Shown here: positions 1 to 6,645 of the stretch, piece after piece
Layout of the letters: each line of letters begins with the position of its first letter
Numbering within the stretch: position 1 is the first letter of the stretch
Source: an uncultured bacterium
GTDB taxonomy: Bacteria; Actinomycetota; Coriobacteriia; Coriobacteriales; Coriobacteriaceae
DNA: 23,182 nucleotides
Direction: 5' to 3'
NCBI GenBank assembly: GCA_905215755.1
Contig: CAJMRE010000031.1
Location: forward strand, 1 to 23,182
Notes under the pieces: generated by a model
What the model saw: only the letters and a program-made list of their open reading frames with translations
What the model was told of the DNA's origin: nothing
Databases searched by the model: none
Program-made: the position numbers and the translations under genes

Positions 1-18
1 CGTAGCGGGTGGTTTAAA

Positions 19-39
19 GCTGGCCGCTGCGCGGCCAGC
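19..39. repeat. Perfect 9-bp hairpin at the left edge
   Basis: GCTGGCCGC and GCGGCCAGC flank a TGC loop. Read on the minus strand, the stem is followed by TTTAAACC, a poor T-tract, and it lies downstream of the tRNA terminator. It may belong to a transcription unit outside the window. Its role cannot be settled from this sequence. Confidence 0.5.
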
Positions 40-49
40 GGACTAAAGT

Positions 50-89
50 CTTGAAATAAAAAACCCGGCCTTCCATAGGAAGTCCGGGT
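50..89 (-). terminator. Rho-independent terminator of the tRNA-Glu pair
   Basis: On the minus strand a stem of ACCCGG, one mismatch and CTTCC pairs around a three-base loop, followed by a T-rich run (TTTTTTATTTC). It starts 14 bases after the end of the downstream tRNA-Glu gene, which makes it the natural end of the tRNA transcript. Confidence 0.85.
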
Positions 90-102
90 ATCAGATGCGA
101 GG

Positions 103-176
103 TAGCCCGTACCAGATTCGAACTGGTGATCTCCGCCTTGAGAGGGCGGCGTCCTAAACCGCTAGACGAACGGGCC
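103..176 (-). tRNA. tRNA-Glu (anticodon CTC), copy without encoded CCA
   Basis: The minus strand folds into a full cloverleaf. The acceptor stem is GGCCCGT/ACGGGCT with one G-U pair. The anticodon stem CCGCC/GGCGG encloses the loop CTCTCAA, giving anticodon CTC, which reads GAG. The T arm has the TTCGAAT loop closed by ACCAG/CTGGT. The discriminator base is A, but the next bases are CCT, so the CCA end is incomplete in the DNA and must be finished by a CCA-adding enzyme. It is the distal of two identical genes, 22 bases downstream of the other copy counted from that copy's encoded CCA, and is followed by a terminator. Confidence 0.95.
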
Positions 177-198
177 ATAAGCCTCAGCAGAAAAGAAG

Positions 199-275
199 TG
201 GTAGCCCGTACCAGATTCGAACTGGTGATCTCCGCCTTGAGAGGGCGGCGTCCTAAACCGCTAGACGAACGGGCC
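199..275 (-). tRNA. tRNA-Glu (anticodon CTC), copy with encoded CCA
   Basis: The mature sequence is identical to the neighbouring tRNA-Glu copy, with the same acceptor stem, CTC anticodon and T arm. After the discriminator A the DNA reads CCA, so this copy encodes its own 3' end. It is promoter-proximal in the pair. The identical block is 77 bases long and recurs with a 99-base offset, so the pair looks like a tandem duplication. A second glutamate isoacceptor for GAA is not in the window. Confidence 0.95.
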
Positions 276-309
276 ACATGACATCTGCACTGCCGTGCTG
301 CGAGGAAAT

Positions 310-338
310 ATATTACGGGACAAAAAACGTCAGCGCAA
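310..338 (-). promoter_or_regulatory. Possible tRNA-Glu promoter
   Basis: On the minus strand TTGCGC and TAATAT are separated by 17 bases, about 35 bases upstream of the first tRNA. The match to the TTGACA/TATAAT consensus is modest. The position just after the cca gene supports an independent tRNA promoter. Confidence 0.35.
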
Positions 339-402
339 GAAGAAATTCCAAATTGCCAAAAAATTGTCGGCAGGTTATGGAACACGCAGGTAAACTAGGT
401 AG

Positions 403-1797
403 CTAATTCAAGTTAAGATGGACCAAAAGAGCTTCGCGATCGTTGGGAATGTTGTCTTCGATCACGGCGTCGAGGGCGGAGTTGAGAAGCTGCCCCAGTT
501 CCGGCCCGGGCTTGACTCCAGCACGGATCAGGTCGCCGCCGTTGATGGCGAGCATCTTGAGCGTATAGGGCTCCCCCGCCCTCAGCAGCTCGTGCGCCAT
601 CGCGCGCATCTCCTCAATCGTCTCAACGTAATAGAAGCACGACGGGGCCTTGCCAAGTGTGTCGGCACGCTTAAGGTCCATGAGCTCGTCAATCAGGCGG
701 GCCGTGTCGACGCCCTCACCCGAAAGCGCGCGCATCATATTGAGCAGACAGGAGCGCTCGGGGCGCAGCGGCTTGTCATGGTATTTGATGAGCAGGCACA
801 CGTCGCGCACCAAGTCGTGCGAGAGCGCCAGGCGATCCATAATGACGCGCGCTTTCTTGGCACCGAGCTCGGGATGACCGTAGAAGTGTCCGCTGCCGGC
901 GTGATCGACCGTAAAGCACTCGGGCTTGGAGACATCGTGCAAAAACGCCGCCCACATAAGGCTCGACGATGGCGCGACGCCGTCGCACAGCGCCAGCTCC
1001 CCTGCCACCGTCAGCACACGGGCGATATGCTCGTAGACGTTAAACGCATGATAGACACTGCGCTGATCAAACCCGCGACCCGCTGCCAACTCGGGCACAG
1101 CGGCACAGATGAGCTCGGGATAGCGAAGCATCGCGTCTCCCCCATGACCGGTCGAAAGAATGCCCTCGAGCTCAATACCCACACGCTCGCGCGCCACGGC
1201 ATCGAGCAGCGGCGCGCGCTCGGCAAGCGCACGCTTGGTCTCGGGCTCAATCATAAAGTCCAGACGGCAGGCAAAGCGCACAGCACGCAGCATGCGCAGG
1301 GCGTCCTCGTTAAAGCGACGCTTGGGATCGCCGACAGCGCGAATCAGCTTGCGCTCCAAGTCACCCTGGCCGTCGTAGCGGTCGACAAGCCCGCGCTCGG
1401 GATGCCAGGCCATTGCGTTGACGGTAAAGTCGCGGCGCGCCAGATCGTCCTCGAGCGAGGCGGCACGCTCCACACTCTGGGGATGGCGACCATCGGTGTA
1501 AAAGCCATCCAGACGGTACGTGGTGACCTCGATACGCTCGCCATCGGAAATAGCCGTGATTCCGCCAAATTTAATGCCCGACTCCACGACCGCGATACCA
1601 GCGGCCTCGAGCGCCACTTTGGACTCCTGCCACAGGCCGCTGCAACACATGTCAACATCGTGGCTGGGGCATCCCATCAGGGCGTCGCGCACCCAACCGC
1701 CCACGTACCAGGCCTCAAGACCGGCCGCCTCGAGCGCACGAAGGACGCGCAGGGAGGCATCGGACGGTTGAGTACCGTTGAGCGAAACATTGCACAT
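403..1797 (-). CDS. cca: CCA tRNA nucleotidyltransferase with HD domain
   Basis: This enzyme builds or repairs the 3'-terminal CCA of tRNAs in the cytoplasm, using CTP and ATP without a nucleic acid template. The 464-residue protein has the nucleotidyltransferase head with GGWVRD (33-38) and the metal-binding DVD (47-49), then RRDFTVNAMA (121-130) and EDALRMLRAVRFA (164-176), which are class II CCA-enzyme/poly(A) polymerase motifs. A C-terminal HD domain starts around H287-D288 (FLHDVSKPE). The ATG is preceded by AGGAGG with an 8-base spacer. The gene sits upstream of two tRNA-Glu genes on the same strand, one of which lacks an encoded CCA. Poly(A) polymerase cannot be fully excluded by motif alone, but CCA addition is the usual role when a single such gene is present. 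Confidence 0.9.
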   Translation of the reverse strand: MCNVSLNGTQPSDASLRVLRALEAAGLEAWYVGGWVRDALMGCPSHDVDMCCSGLWQESKVALEAAGIAVVESGIKFGGITAISDGERIEVTTYRLDGFYTDGRHPQSVERAASLEDDLARRDFTVNAMAWHPERGLVDRYDGQGDLERKLIRAVGDPKRRFNEDALRMLRAVRFACRLDFMIEPETKRALAERAPLLDAVARERVGIELEGILSTGHGGDAMLRYPELICAAVPELAAGRGFDQRSVYHAFNVYEHIARVLTVAGELALCDGVAPSSSLMWAAFLHDVSKPECFTVDHAGSGHFYGHPELGAKKARVIMDRLALSHDLVRDVCLLIKYHDKPLRPERSCLLNMMRALSGEGVDTARLIDELMDLKRADTLGKAPSCFYYVETIEEMRAMAHELLRAGEPYTLKMLAINGGDLIRAGVKPGPELGQLLNSALDAVIEDNIPNDREALLVHLNLN

Positions 1798-1890
1798 GCC
1801 TATGGCCTCCTGCGACTATCAAATTGGCTATCGATTGCGTCTGCAAGAAGTCTAGCAAGAAACAGCCTCCACTGCACACGCAAGTCCGAT

Positions 1891-1928
1891 AAACAAAAAC
1901 GCATCCGTCCTAGTCTAAGACGGATGCG
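1891..1928 (-). terminator. Terminator after the first PfkB kinase
   Basis: On the minus strand CGCATCCGTC and GACGGATGCG form a 10-bp stem with a 9-base loop, followed by TTTTTGTTT. It begins about 33 bases after the stop codon of the kinase gene and separates it from cca. Confidence 0.85.
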
Positions 1929-1961
1929 AAATAATCAAACTATTCAGACAAGGTGCCGGAA

Positions 1962-2894
1962 CTAGCAGACCTGGCGAACCTCGATGTGCTTCTTATATTC
2001 GTCCACCTTGGCAAAATCACCCAGACCGGGGCACTCGACCACGTTGGCGCCAGTGGCCATCGAAAGGCGCAGGGCGTCCTCGACGCGCTCGGGGGCGTCG
2101 TGCCACACGGACAGGAAGGCAGCGAGCGAGGAATCGCCGGCGCACACCGTCGACAGCAGCTTGACGTCGAAGGTGCGGTTGGCAAACCAGATGTGCTCGC
2201 CGTTAGAGAAGTACGCACCAGCGCCGCCAAGAGTCAGCAGCACATTCTTGGCGCCCTTGGCGTGCAGCTCGGCCATCGCGCCCTTGACGGACTCGTCGTC
2301 GCCACCGCTCACCTTAATGCCAAAGATATCGAGCAGCTCGTCGTCGTTGGGCTTAATCAGCAGCGGCTCCATGGCAATGAGGTCTGCCAGCTGATGGCTC
2401 GAGATATCGAGGACGAACTCGGCCCCCTTGGCCTTGACGCGGCGCAGGACCTCGGCCAAGAAGCCCTCGGAAGTGTTGGGAGGCAGCGAGCCGCTGATGA
2501 CCAGGCAGGTCATGTCATCAAGCGAATCGATGAGCTCAAACATCTCCTGCTCGTTGGCCTCGTTGATGGCGGCACCGGCGTTGACCATGTTGTACTCGGT
2601 GTCGGGTCCGGCATTGAGGAACACATTGACGCGCGTGATGCCGTCGGTCCAAACGGGCTTGACGGGCACGCCCAGGGCCTCGGCGCCCTTAACGATAAAC
2701 TCGCCCGAGAAGCCGGCGAAAAAGCCCAGGATCGTGGTGTCGACACCGTAGTGATCGAGGGTGAACGAGACGTTGAGACCCTTGCCGTTGGGCGTGTAGA
2801 CGGCGTTACGGGTACGCGTGACGGTGTTGGCAGCAAGGCCGTCGCAGGAGATGTTGTAGTCAATGGCGGGATTTGCAGTGAGCGTGTAAATCAT
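1962..2894 (-). CDS. fruK: 1-phosphofructokinase, PfkB family (canonical copy)
   Basis: It is expected to phosphorylate fructose-1-phosphate, the product of the FruA permease, to fructose-1,6-bisphosphate using ATP. The 310-residue PfkB-fold protein carries the N-terminal ANPAID (7-12), GKGLNV (37-42), TEYN (99-102), SGSLPP (134-139), KPN (181-183) and the catalytic CAGD (251-254), with D254 as the probable base. The family usually has GAGD here. I chose the ATG at 2894 because AAAGGA lies 6 bases upstream. A GTG five codons earlier overlaps that ribosome binding site. The gene has its own promoter and terminator. Its promoter shares an operator-like block with fruA, which supports a role in fructose use. 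Tagatose-6-phosphate kinase is a less likely alternative. Confidence 0.85.
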   Translation of the reverse strand: MIYTLTANPAIDYNISCDGLAANTVTRTRNAVYTPNGKGLNVSFTLDHYGVDTTILGFFAGFSGEFIVKGAEALGVPVKPVWTDGITRVNVFLNAGPDTEYNMVNAGAAINEANEQEMFELIDSLDDMTCLVISGSLPPNTSEGFLAEVLRRVKAKGAEFVLDISSHQLADLIAMEPLLIKPNDDELLDIFGIKVSGGDDESVKGAMAELHAKGAKNVLLTLGGAGAYFSNGEHIWFANRTFDVKLLSTVCAGDSSLAAFLSVWHDAPERVEDALRLSMATGANVVECPGLGDFAKVDEYKKHIEVRQVC

Positions 2895-2902
2895 GAATGT
2901 TC

Positions 2903-2934
2903 CTTTCACGAAGTAACGTGTTGGTGAAAGTATA
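2903..2934 (-). promoter_or_regulatory. fruK promoter -10 and overlapping candidate operator
   Basis: On the minus strand the -10 hexamer TATACT (2929-2934) runs into CTTTCACC, and a matching GTGAAAG half-site lies at 2903-2909, giving an inverted repeat 28 bases long. The second half-site overlaps the ribosome binding site of fruK. No convincing -35 box is visible. The fruA promoter has the same arrangement. That an RpiR protein binds here is inferred. Confidence 0.55.
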
Positions 2935-3022
2935 TTCCACCCATCGGTAAAAGGCTAGGACAACTCGGTGAACGGTGTGGAAGCGATGAAGTACGGCAGA
3001 ACATCTCTCTCCAATGACGGAA

Positions 3023-3055
3023 CAAAAAAGGCGCCCCAGCCGAAACCGGGGCGCC
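3023..3055 (-). terminator. Terminator of the ptsH-ptsI-kinase operon
   Basis: GGCGCCCC and GGGGCGCC form an 8-bp GC stem, followed on the minus strand by TTTTTTGTT. It lies about 30 bases after the stop codon of the second PfkB kinase and upstream of the fruK promoter, so fruK must start its own transcript. Confidence 0.9.
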
Positions 3056-3083
3056 GCATGCGCACGAATATGTCGCGTTTCGA

Positions 3084-4016
3084 TTACTGACGATCGAGCT
3101 TGCGGACAGCAACGCGCTTGCTGTACTCGTCGACGTGACCGAAGTCGCCGATGCCGACGGACTCGGCAACGTTGGCGCCGGTGGCCATAGCGAGCTTCAT
3201 GGCCTCCTCGACGTTGTCGCGATCCCTGTACCACTTGTGCAGGAACGCAGCGAGGGTGCAGTCGCCAGCGCAGACGGAAGAAACCAGCTTGATGTTGAAC
3301 TCACGCTTGGCGTACCAGATGTCCTCGCCGTTGGAGAAGTAAGCGTCGCCGCGGCTACCACGGGTGAGCAGCACGTTCTGAACGCCAGCGTCGTGAGCCA
3401 TCTTCATAGCAACGCGAACCTCGTCGTCGGTGTCGACCGGCACGCCGAAGATGGCCTTCATCTCGTGATGGTTCGGCTTGATGAGCAGCGGCTTCTTGTG
3501 AGCGAGCTCCTTGAGCTTGTCGGAGGACAGGTCCAGGACGACGTCGGCGCCACGAGCCTGAGCGTGCTCCATGACCTGAGCCAGGAAGTCGGGCGTAGCT
3601 TTGGGAGGCACGGAGCCGGAAACGATCAGGCACTCGAGATCGCCCGCGGTGTCCAGGATGTTATAGAGCTCCTCCTGGTGCTGCGGCGTGATCGGAGCAC
3701 CAGGGTTCAGGATGCCGTACTCGTGCTGGCCATCGTTGACGTAGGTGTTAATGCGCGTGATACCGTCGGTCCAGACCGGGCGGCAGAGGCAACCCAGGTT
3801 CATGACCTCCTCGACGATGAACTTGCCCGTGAAGCCGGCGAAGAAGCCGAGCGCGACGGTGTCGACGCCCATCTTCTTAAAGGCGAAGGACACGTCGAGG
3901 CCCTTGCCGTTAGCCGTGTAGCTGGCCGAACCGGTGCGGACGTTCTCGTCGGGCTCGAGCGGAGAGCTCGAAACCGTCATGTCGACAGCCGGGTTAGCGG
4001 TTAGCGTGTAGAACAT
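3084..4016 (-). CDS. PfkB-family sugar-phosphate kinase, divergent 1-phosphofructokinase paralogue
   Basis: This 310-residue PfkB kinase is a paralogue of the neighbouring FruK and shares ANPAVD, FGFFAGF-type core blocks, SGSVPP, KPN and CAGD with D252. It differs at two positions that are conserved in 1-phosphofructokinases. GKGLN is GKGLD (D41), and TEYN is HEYG (98-101). It also has RGSRGDAYF where FruK has LGGAGAYF. It may act on fructose-1-phosphate or on another PTS-derived sugar phosphate; the sequence does not decide this. AGGGGGT lies upstream of the ATG. It is the last gene of the ptsH-ptsI operon, 74 bases after ptsI, and ends at a strong terminator. This places it under general PTS control, not under the fruA-type operator. 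Confidence 0.75.
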   Translation of the reverse strand: MFYTLTANPAVDMTVSSSPLEPDENVRTGSASYTANGKGLDVSFAFKKMGVDTVALGFFAGFTGKFIVEEVMNLGCLCRPVWTDGITRINTYVNDGQHEYGILNPGAPITPQHQEELYNILDTAGDLECLIVSGSVPPKATPDFLAQVMEHAQARGADVVLDLSSDKLKELAHKKPLLIKPNHHEMKAIFGVPVDTDDEVRVAMKMAHDAGVQNVLLTRGSRGDAYFSNGEDIWYAKREFNIKLVSSVCAGDCTLAAFLHKWYRDRDNVEEAMKLAMATGANVAESVGIGDFGHVDEYSKRVAVRKLDRQ

Positions 4017-4043
4017 TTACAGTACCCCCTGTATATGTGAGGG

Positions 4044-4073
4044 CCGCGTGGCCGGCCCATTCCAACCACGCGG
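4044..4073 (-). repeat. Stem-loop between ptsI and the second PfkB kinase
   Basis: CCGCGTGG and CCACGCGG form a perfect 8-bp stem with a 14-base loop. No T-tract follows on the minus strand, so it is not a normal terminator. It could act as an mRNA stabiliser or processing site within the operon. Confidence 0.5.
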
Positions 4074-4090
4074 TTACCTCTGATACCAAA

Positions 4091-5794
4091 TTAGCGAGCT
4101 GCGGACTCGAGCAGTGCCTTGACCTCGGCGGCGGTGTTGCAGGCGAGCGCCTTCTCGGCGAGCTCGTCGCACTCGGCCTTGGTCCACTGGCTGATGGTCT
4201 TACGGGCGCGCAGGATCGACGGAGCACTCATCGAGAACTCCTCCAGGCCCCAGCTGATCAGCAGCGGCTCGAGCAGCGGATCGGCAGCGGCCTCGCCGCA
4301 CATACCGACCATGATGCCGGCCTTCACGCCGCTCTCGATGATGTTCTTGAGCGAGCGGAGCACGGCGGGATAGTAAACCTGGTACAGGTTGGAGATGGTG
4401 TCGTTGCCACGGTCGGCGCACATGGTGTAGCCGATCAGGTCGTTGGTGCCGATGGAGAAGAAGTCGGCGACCTCGGCAAGACGATCTGCGAGCAGCGAAG
4501 CGGCAGGCGTCTCAACCATGATGCCGACCTCGATGTTCTCGTTGAACTTGCGACCCTCTTCAGTCAGCTCGGCCTTGCACTGCTCGACAAGCTCCTTGAC
4601 AGCCAAGACCTCCTCGACGCAAGTGACGAGCGGAATCATGATCTTTACGTCACCGAAGGCGCTAGCGCGCAGCAGAGCGCGGAGCTGGACCTTGTACTGG
4701 TCGGGATTGGCCAGGCAGTAACGCACGGCGCGGAAGCCCATGAAGGGGTTATCTTCCTTGACCATGTGCAGATACGGAATCTCCTTGTCGCCACCCACAT
4801 CGAGCGTGCGGATGATGACCGGAGCGCCCTTGAGCGCGCTGGCGACCTTACGGTAGGCGTTGAACTGCTCCTCCTCGGAAGGAAGCTCGGCAGAGTCCAT
4901 GAACAGGAACTCGGAGCGGAACAGACCGATGGCCTCGGCATCGTGATCGAGCGCGTTGGGCACGTCATCAGGGTTACCGATGTTGCAGGCGATGATCTTC
5001 TTGATGCCATCGGCAGTCACGGACGGCTTGCCACGGAAGGCCTCGAGGGCTGCCTTCTCGGCAGCGAAGGCCTCGGCCTTGGCGGTGTAGGCGGCGAGCG
5101 TCTCCTCGTCGGGATCGGCCTCGACGATACCCTTGCCACCGTCGACGACAACGGTCATACCGTTGCGCAGCGCGGTGCAGCTATTGGAAACCGAAAGGAC
5201 AGCCGGGATCTCAAGGGCGCGCGCAATAATCGCGGAGTGCGACGTGCGGCCACCGGTCTCGGTGACGATACCGGCAACGTGGGCCTTATCGATCGTGGCG
5301 GTCATGGACGGCGTGAGGTCGTGCACGACAACGACAGTGTTCTCGGGCAGGACGGAGAGGTCGACGACCTCCTTGCCCAGCAGCTCGGCCAGAATACCGG
5401 TGCGGATGTCGGCGATGTCGGCCGCGCGCAGACGGAACATCTCGTCGTCCATGGACAGGAACATGTTCTCGAACATGGTCGAGGTGTCCATGAGCGCCTG
5501 CTCGGCGCAGGTACCACCGTCAATGGCGGCGTTGATGGCGTCGGTCATACCCGGATCCTGAGCCAGGACAATATGTCCGCTCATGATCTCGGCCTCGGCC
5601 TCGCCCACCGTCTCCTTCATGTGGTCGGCCTGAGCCTGGGTCTTCTCGCAGAAGACCGAAAGAGCGGACTGATAGCGCTCCTTCTCTGCTGCCGAATCAG
5701 CAACCTCGTGCGGCTCAAACGTCAAGTCGGGATCGACGGCGACCATGACGGTGCCGATACCGATGCCCTCGGAAGCGTTGACTCCCTGATACAT
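4091..5794 (-). CDS. ptsI: PTS Enzyme I (phosphoenolpyruvate-protein phosphotransferase)
   Basis: Enzyme I takes phosphate from PEP onto a histidine and hands it to HPr, the first step for all PTS sugars; it is cytoplasmic. The 567-residue protein shows the phospho-histidine signature GGRTSHSAI (H186), the PEP-binding regions FRSEFLF and DVGGDKEIPYL, the GIMVETPAA block, FFSIGTNDL and the catalytic cysteine in GMCGEAA (C499). Length is normal for the family. The start at 5794 gives the expected N-terminus MYQGVNASEG with AGAGGA upstream. An ATG two codons earlier at 5800 is equally possible with GGAG upstream, and the frame stays open further upstream without family support. It lies downstream of ptsH and upstream of a PfkB kinase. 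Confidence 0.97.
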   Translation of the reverse strand: MYQGVNASEGIGIGTVMVAVDPDLTFEPHEVADSAAEKERYQSALSVFCEKTQAQADHMKETVGEAEAEIMSGHIVLAQDPGMTDAINAAIDGGTCAEQALMDTSTMFENMFLSMDDEMFRLRAADIADIRTGILAELLGKEVVDLSVLPENTVVVVHDLTPSMTATIDKAHVAGIVTETGGRTSHSAIIARALEIPAVLSVSNSCTALRNGMTVVVDGGKGIVEADPDEETLAAYTAKAEAFAAEKAALEAFRGKPSVTADGIKKIIACNIGNPDDVPNALDHDAEAIGLFRSEFLFMDSAELPSEEEQFNAYRKVASALKGAPVIIRTLDVGGDKEIPYLHMVKEDNPFMGFRAVRYCLANPDQYKVQLRALLRASAFGDVKIMIPLVTCVEEVLAVKELVEQCKAELTEEGRKFNENIEVGIMVETPAASLLADRLAEVADFFSIGTNDLIGYTMCADRGNDTISNLYQVYYPAVLRSLKNIIESGVKAGIMVGMCGEAAADPLLEPLLISWGLEEFSMSAPSILRARKTISQWTKAECDELAEKALACNTAAEVKALLESAAR

Positions 5795-5844
5795 TCCCAT
5801 TCCTCTCTCCGTGTCATGTGATAAAGCGTTTTGCCATATCCATG

Positions 5845-5882
5845 ACAAAAGAGCGCAGCTACCTTACAACAGGTCACTGCGC
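5845..5882 (-). terminator. Stem-loop between ptsH and ptsI, possible partial terminator
   Basis: On the minus strand GCGCAG and CTGCGC close a stem with an inner ACCT/AGGT pairing, followed by TCTTTTGTC. The T-tract is interrupted, so read-through into ptsI is likely. It begins about 45 bases after the ptsH stop codon. Confidence 0.6.
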
Positions 5883-5927
5883 CCCCAAATATGAACTTAG
5901 TTGTTCAACATGCGACCCGTTTGAGTT

Positions 5928-6191
5928 CTACTCGCCAAGACCGCTCTTGATGAGCTCGATGGCAGCAGCCAGAGCCTCGGCCTCGTCAGCGCCGTCGCAC
6001 TTGACCTCGACCTCAGTGCCGCAGGGGATACCAGCAGCCATGAGGGCCATCGGGGACTTGCCGTTGACCTCCTTCTCGGGGGTAACGACCGTCACGTCAC
6101 AGGCGTACTTGCCCATGGTGGAGGCGAACAGACCAGCCGGACGCATGTGCAGACCCTGAGGATTAACGAGGGTAGCCTTCTCAGAAACCAT
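5928..6191 (-). CDS. ptsH: PTS phosphocarrier protein HPr
   Basis: HPr carries phosphate from Enzyme I to the sugar-specific IIA domains. The 87-residue protein has the active-site histidine H15 followed by R17 in GLHMRPAG, and a serine at position 46 in GKSPMALM. S46 is the place where HPr kinase acts in Firmicutes, but the next residue is proline where isoleucine is common. The ATG at 6191 has AAGGAG six bases upstream. A longer frame to 6248 has no ribosome binding site and is rejected. It is the first gene of the ptsH-ptsI-kinase operon, with a hairpin between it and ptsI. Upstream lies a 526-base gap that must contain its promoter. Confidence 0.97.
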   Translation of the reverse strand: MVSEKATLVNPQGLHMRPAGLFASTMGKYACDVTVVTPEKEVNGKSPMALMAAGIPCGTEVEVKCDGADEAEALAAAIELIKSGLGE

Positions 6192-6332
6192 AGTTGACTC
6201 CTTTTTGTGTTTAACCCCTGTCATGCATGTGGCAGGAGTCAGATTCACGACGTTGTTTATATTAACTCACATCAAACGGTTTTTCATTATGTTTCGCACG
6301 AATTGTTGGACAGATGTCGTTCCTGTACGCTT

Positions 6333-6453
6333 GCCTGCCGGGCGGGGCAGTTAAGTTTGCTGCTCTACAGTCCTGCGCAAGACGAAAAGCACATTAAGTG
6401 CTTTCCTTTGCGTGCGGAACTCGCGACAAACTTAACCGCCCCGCCCGGCGGGC
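6333..6453. repeat. Long nested imperfect palindrome (121 bases)
   Basis: Two 27-base arms, 6333-6359 and 6427-6453, are inverted copies with 25 of 27 positions matching; the core is GCCGGGCGGGGC plus GTTAAGTTTG. Inside the loop, CGCAA/TTGCG (6376-6380, 6408-6412) and AAAGCAC/GTGCTTT (6386-6392, 6398-6404) form further nested stems around ATTAA. The whole element could fold into one long hairpin on either strand. It has no terminator T-tract. Confidence 0.85.
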
Positions 6454-6554
6454 GAGCTGCGGAAACTCGGTCGGTCCAGAGCAATATCGGCGGAACGGAA
6501 TTCTGGCTGAGGATCTGTTCGCGACAAAGACTCAATGGGCAGTTCCCTCTATGT

Positions 6555-6640
6555 CCTTCTGTAAGTTGCGGTGAAATAGGGACTGATTTTGCGGTTGAAA
6601 CGTTTAAACAGTCCTTATTTCACCGCAAGTTAGAAGAAGG
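6555..6640. repeat. Second imperfect palindrome upstream of ptsH
   Basis: Arms 6562-6585 and 6609-6632 are inverted copies matching at 22 of 24 positions (core TTGCGGTGAAATA plus GGACTG), and weaker pairing extends outward to 6555 and 6640. The 23-base loop contains a near-palindrome, GTTGAAACGTTTAAAC. The arms lie between the fruA terminator and ptsH. A mobile or interspersed repeat is possible; no coding capacity is seen. Confidence 0.85.
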
Positions 6641-6645
6641 GGCAT

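Larger units (their letters stand above)
6192..6645. other. Gene-free region between fruA and ptsH
   Basis: This stretch holds no convincing gene. It contains the ptsH ribosome binding site, a small hairpin in the ptsH leader (CCTGTCA/TGGCAGG, 6217-6236), an AT-rich segment at about 6250-6310 that probably carries the ptsH promoter (possible -10 boxes TAATAT or CATAAT on the minus strand, no good -35), and two long imperfect inverted repeats described separately. The decamer TCGCGACAAA occurs twice (6421-6430 and 6519-6528). A 146-codon plus-strand frame runs across it, but it has no ribosome binding site and reads through both palindromes. Confidence 0.6.

Noticed and set aside
103..275. 77-base direct repeats as attachment sites or CRISPR-like repeats
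   Set aside because: Both copies fold as complete tRNA-Glu genes and nothing resembling an integrase or phage gene lies near.
418..1965. Long plus-strand open frame opposite cca
   Set aside because: It is antisense to a well-supported enzyme, has no recognisable domain and no ribosome binding site. High GC at third codon positions keeps such frames open.
4037..5821. 594-codon plus-strand frame opposite ptsI
   Set aside because: Antisense shadow of Enzyme I, with repetitive Gly/Asp/Val/Leu composition and no family match.
6249..6310. CRP-like site in the ptsH upstream region (TGTGAGTTAATAT on the minus strand)
   Set aside because: Only one half-site resembles the consensus; the partner half is missing.
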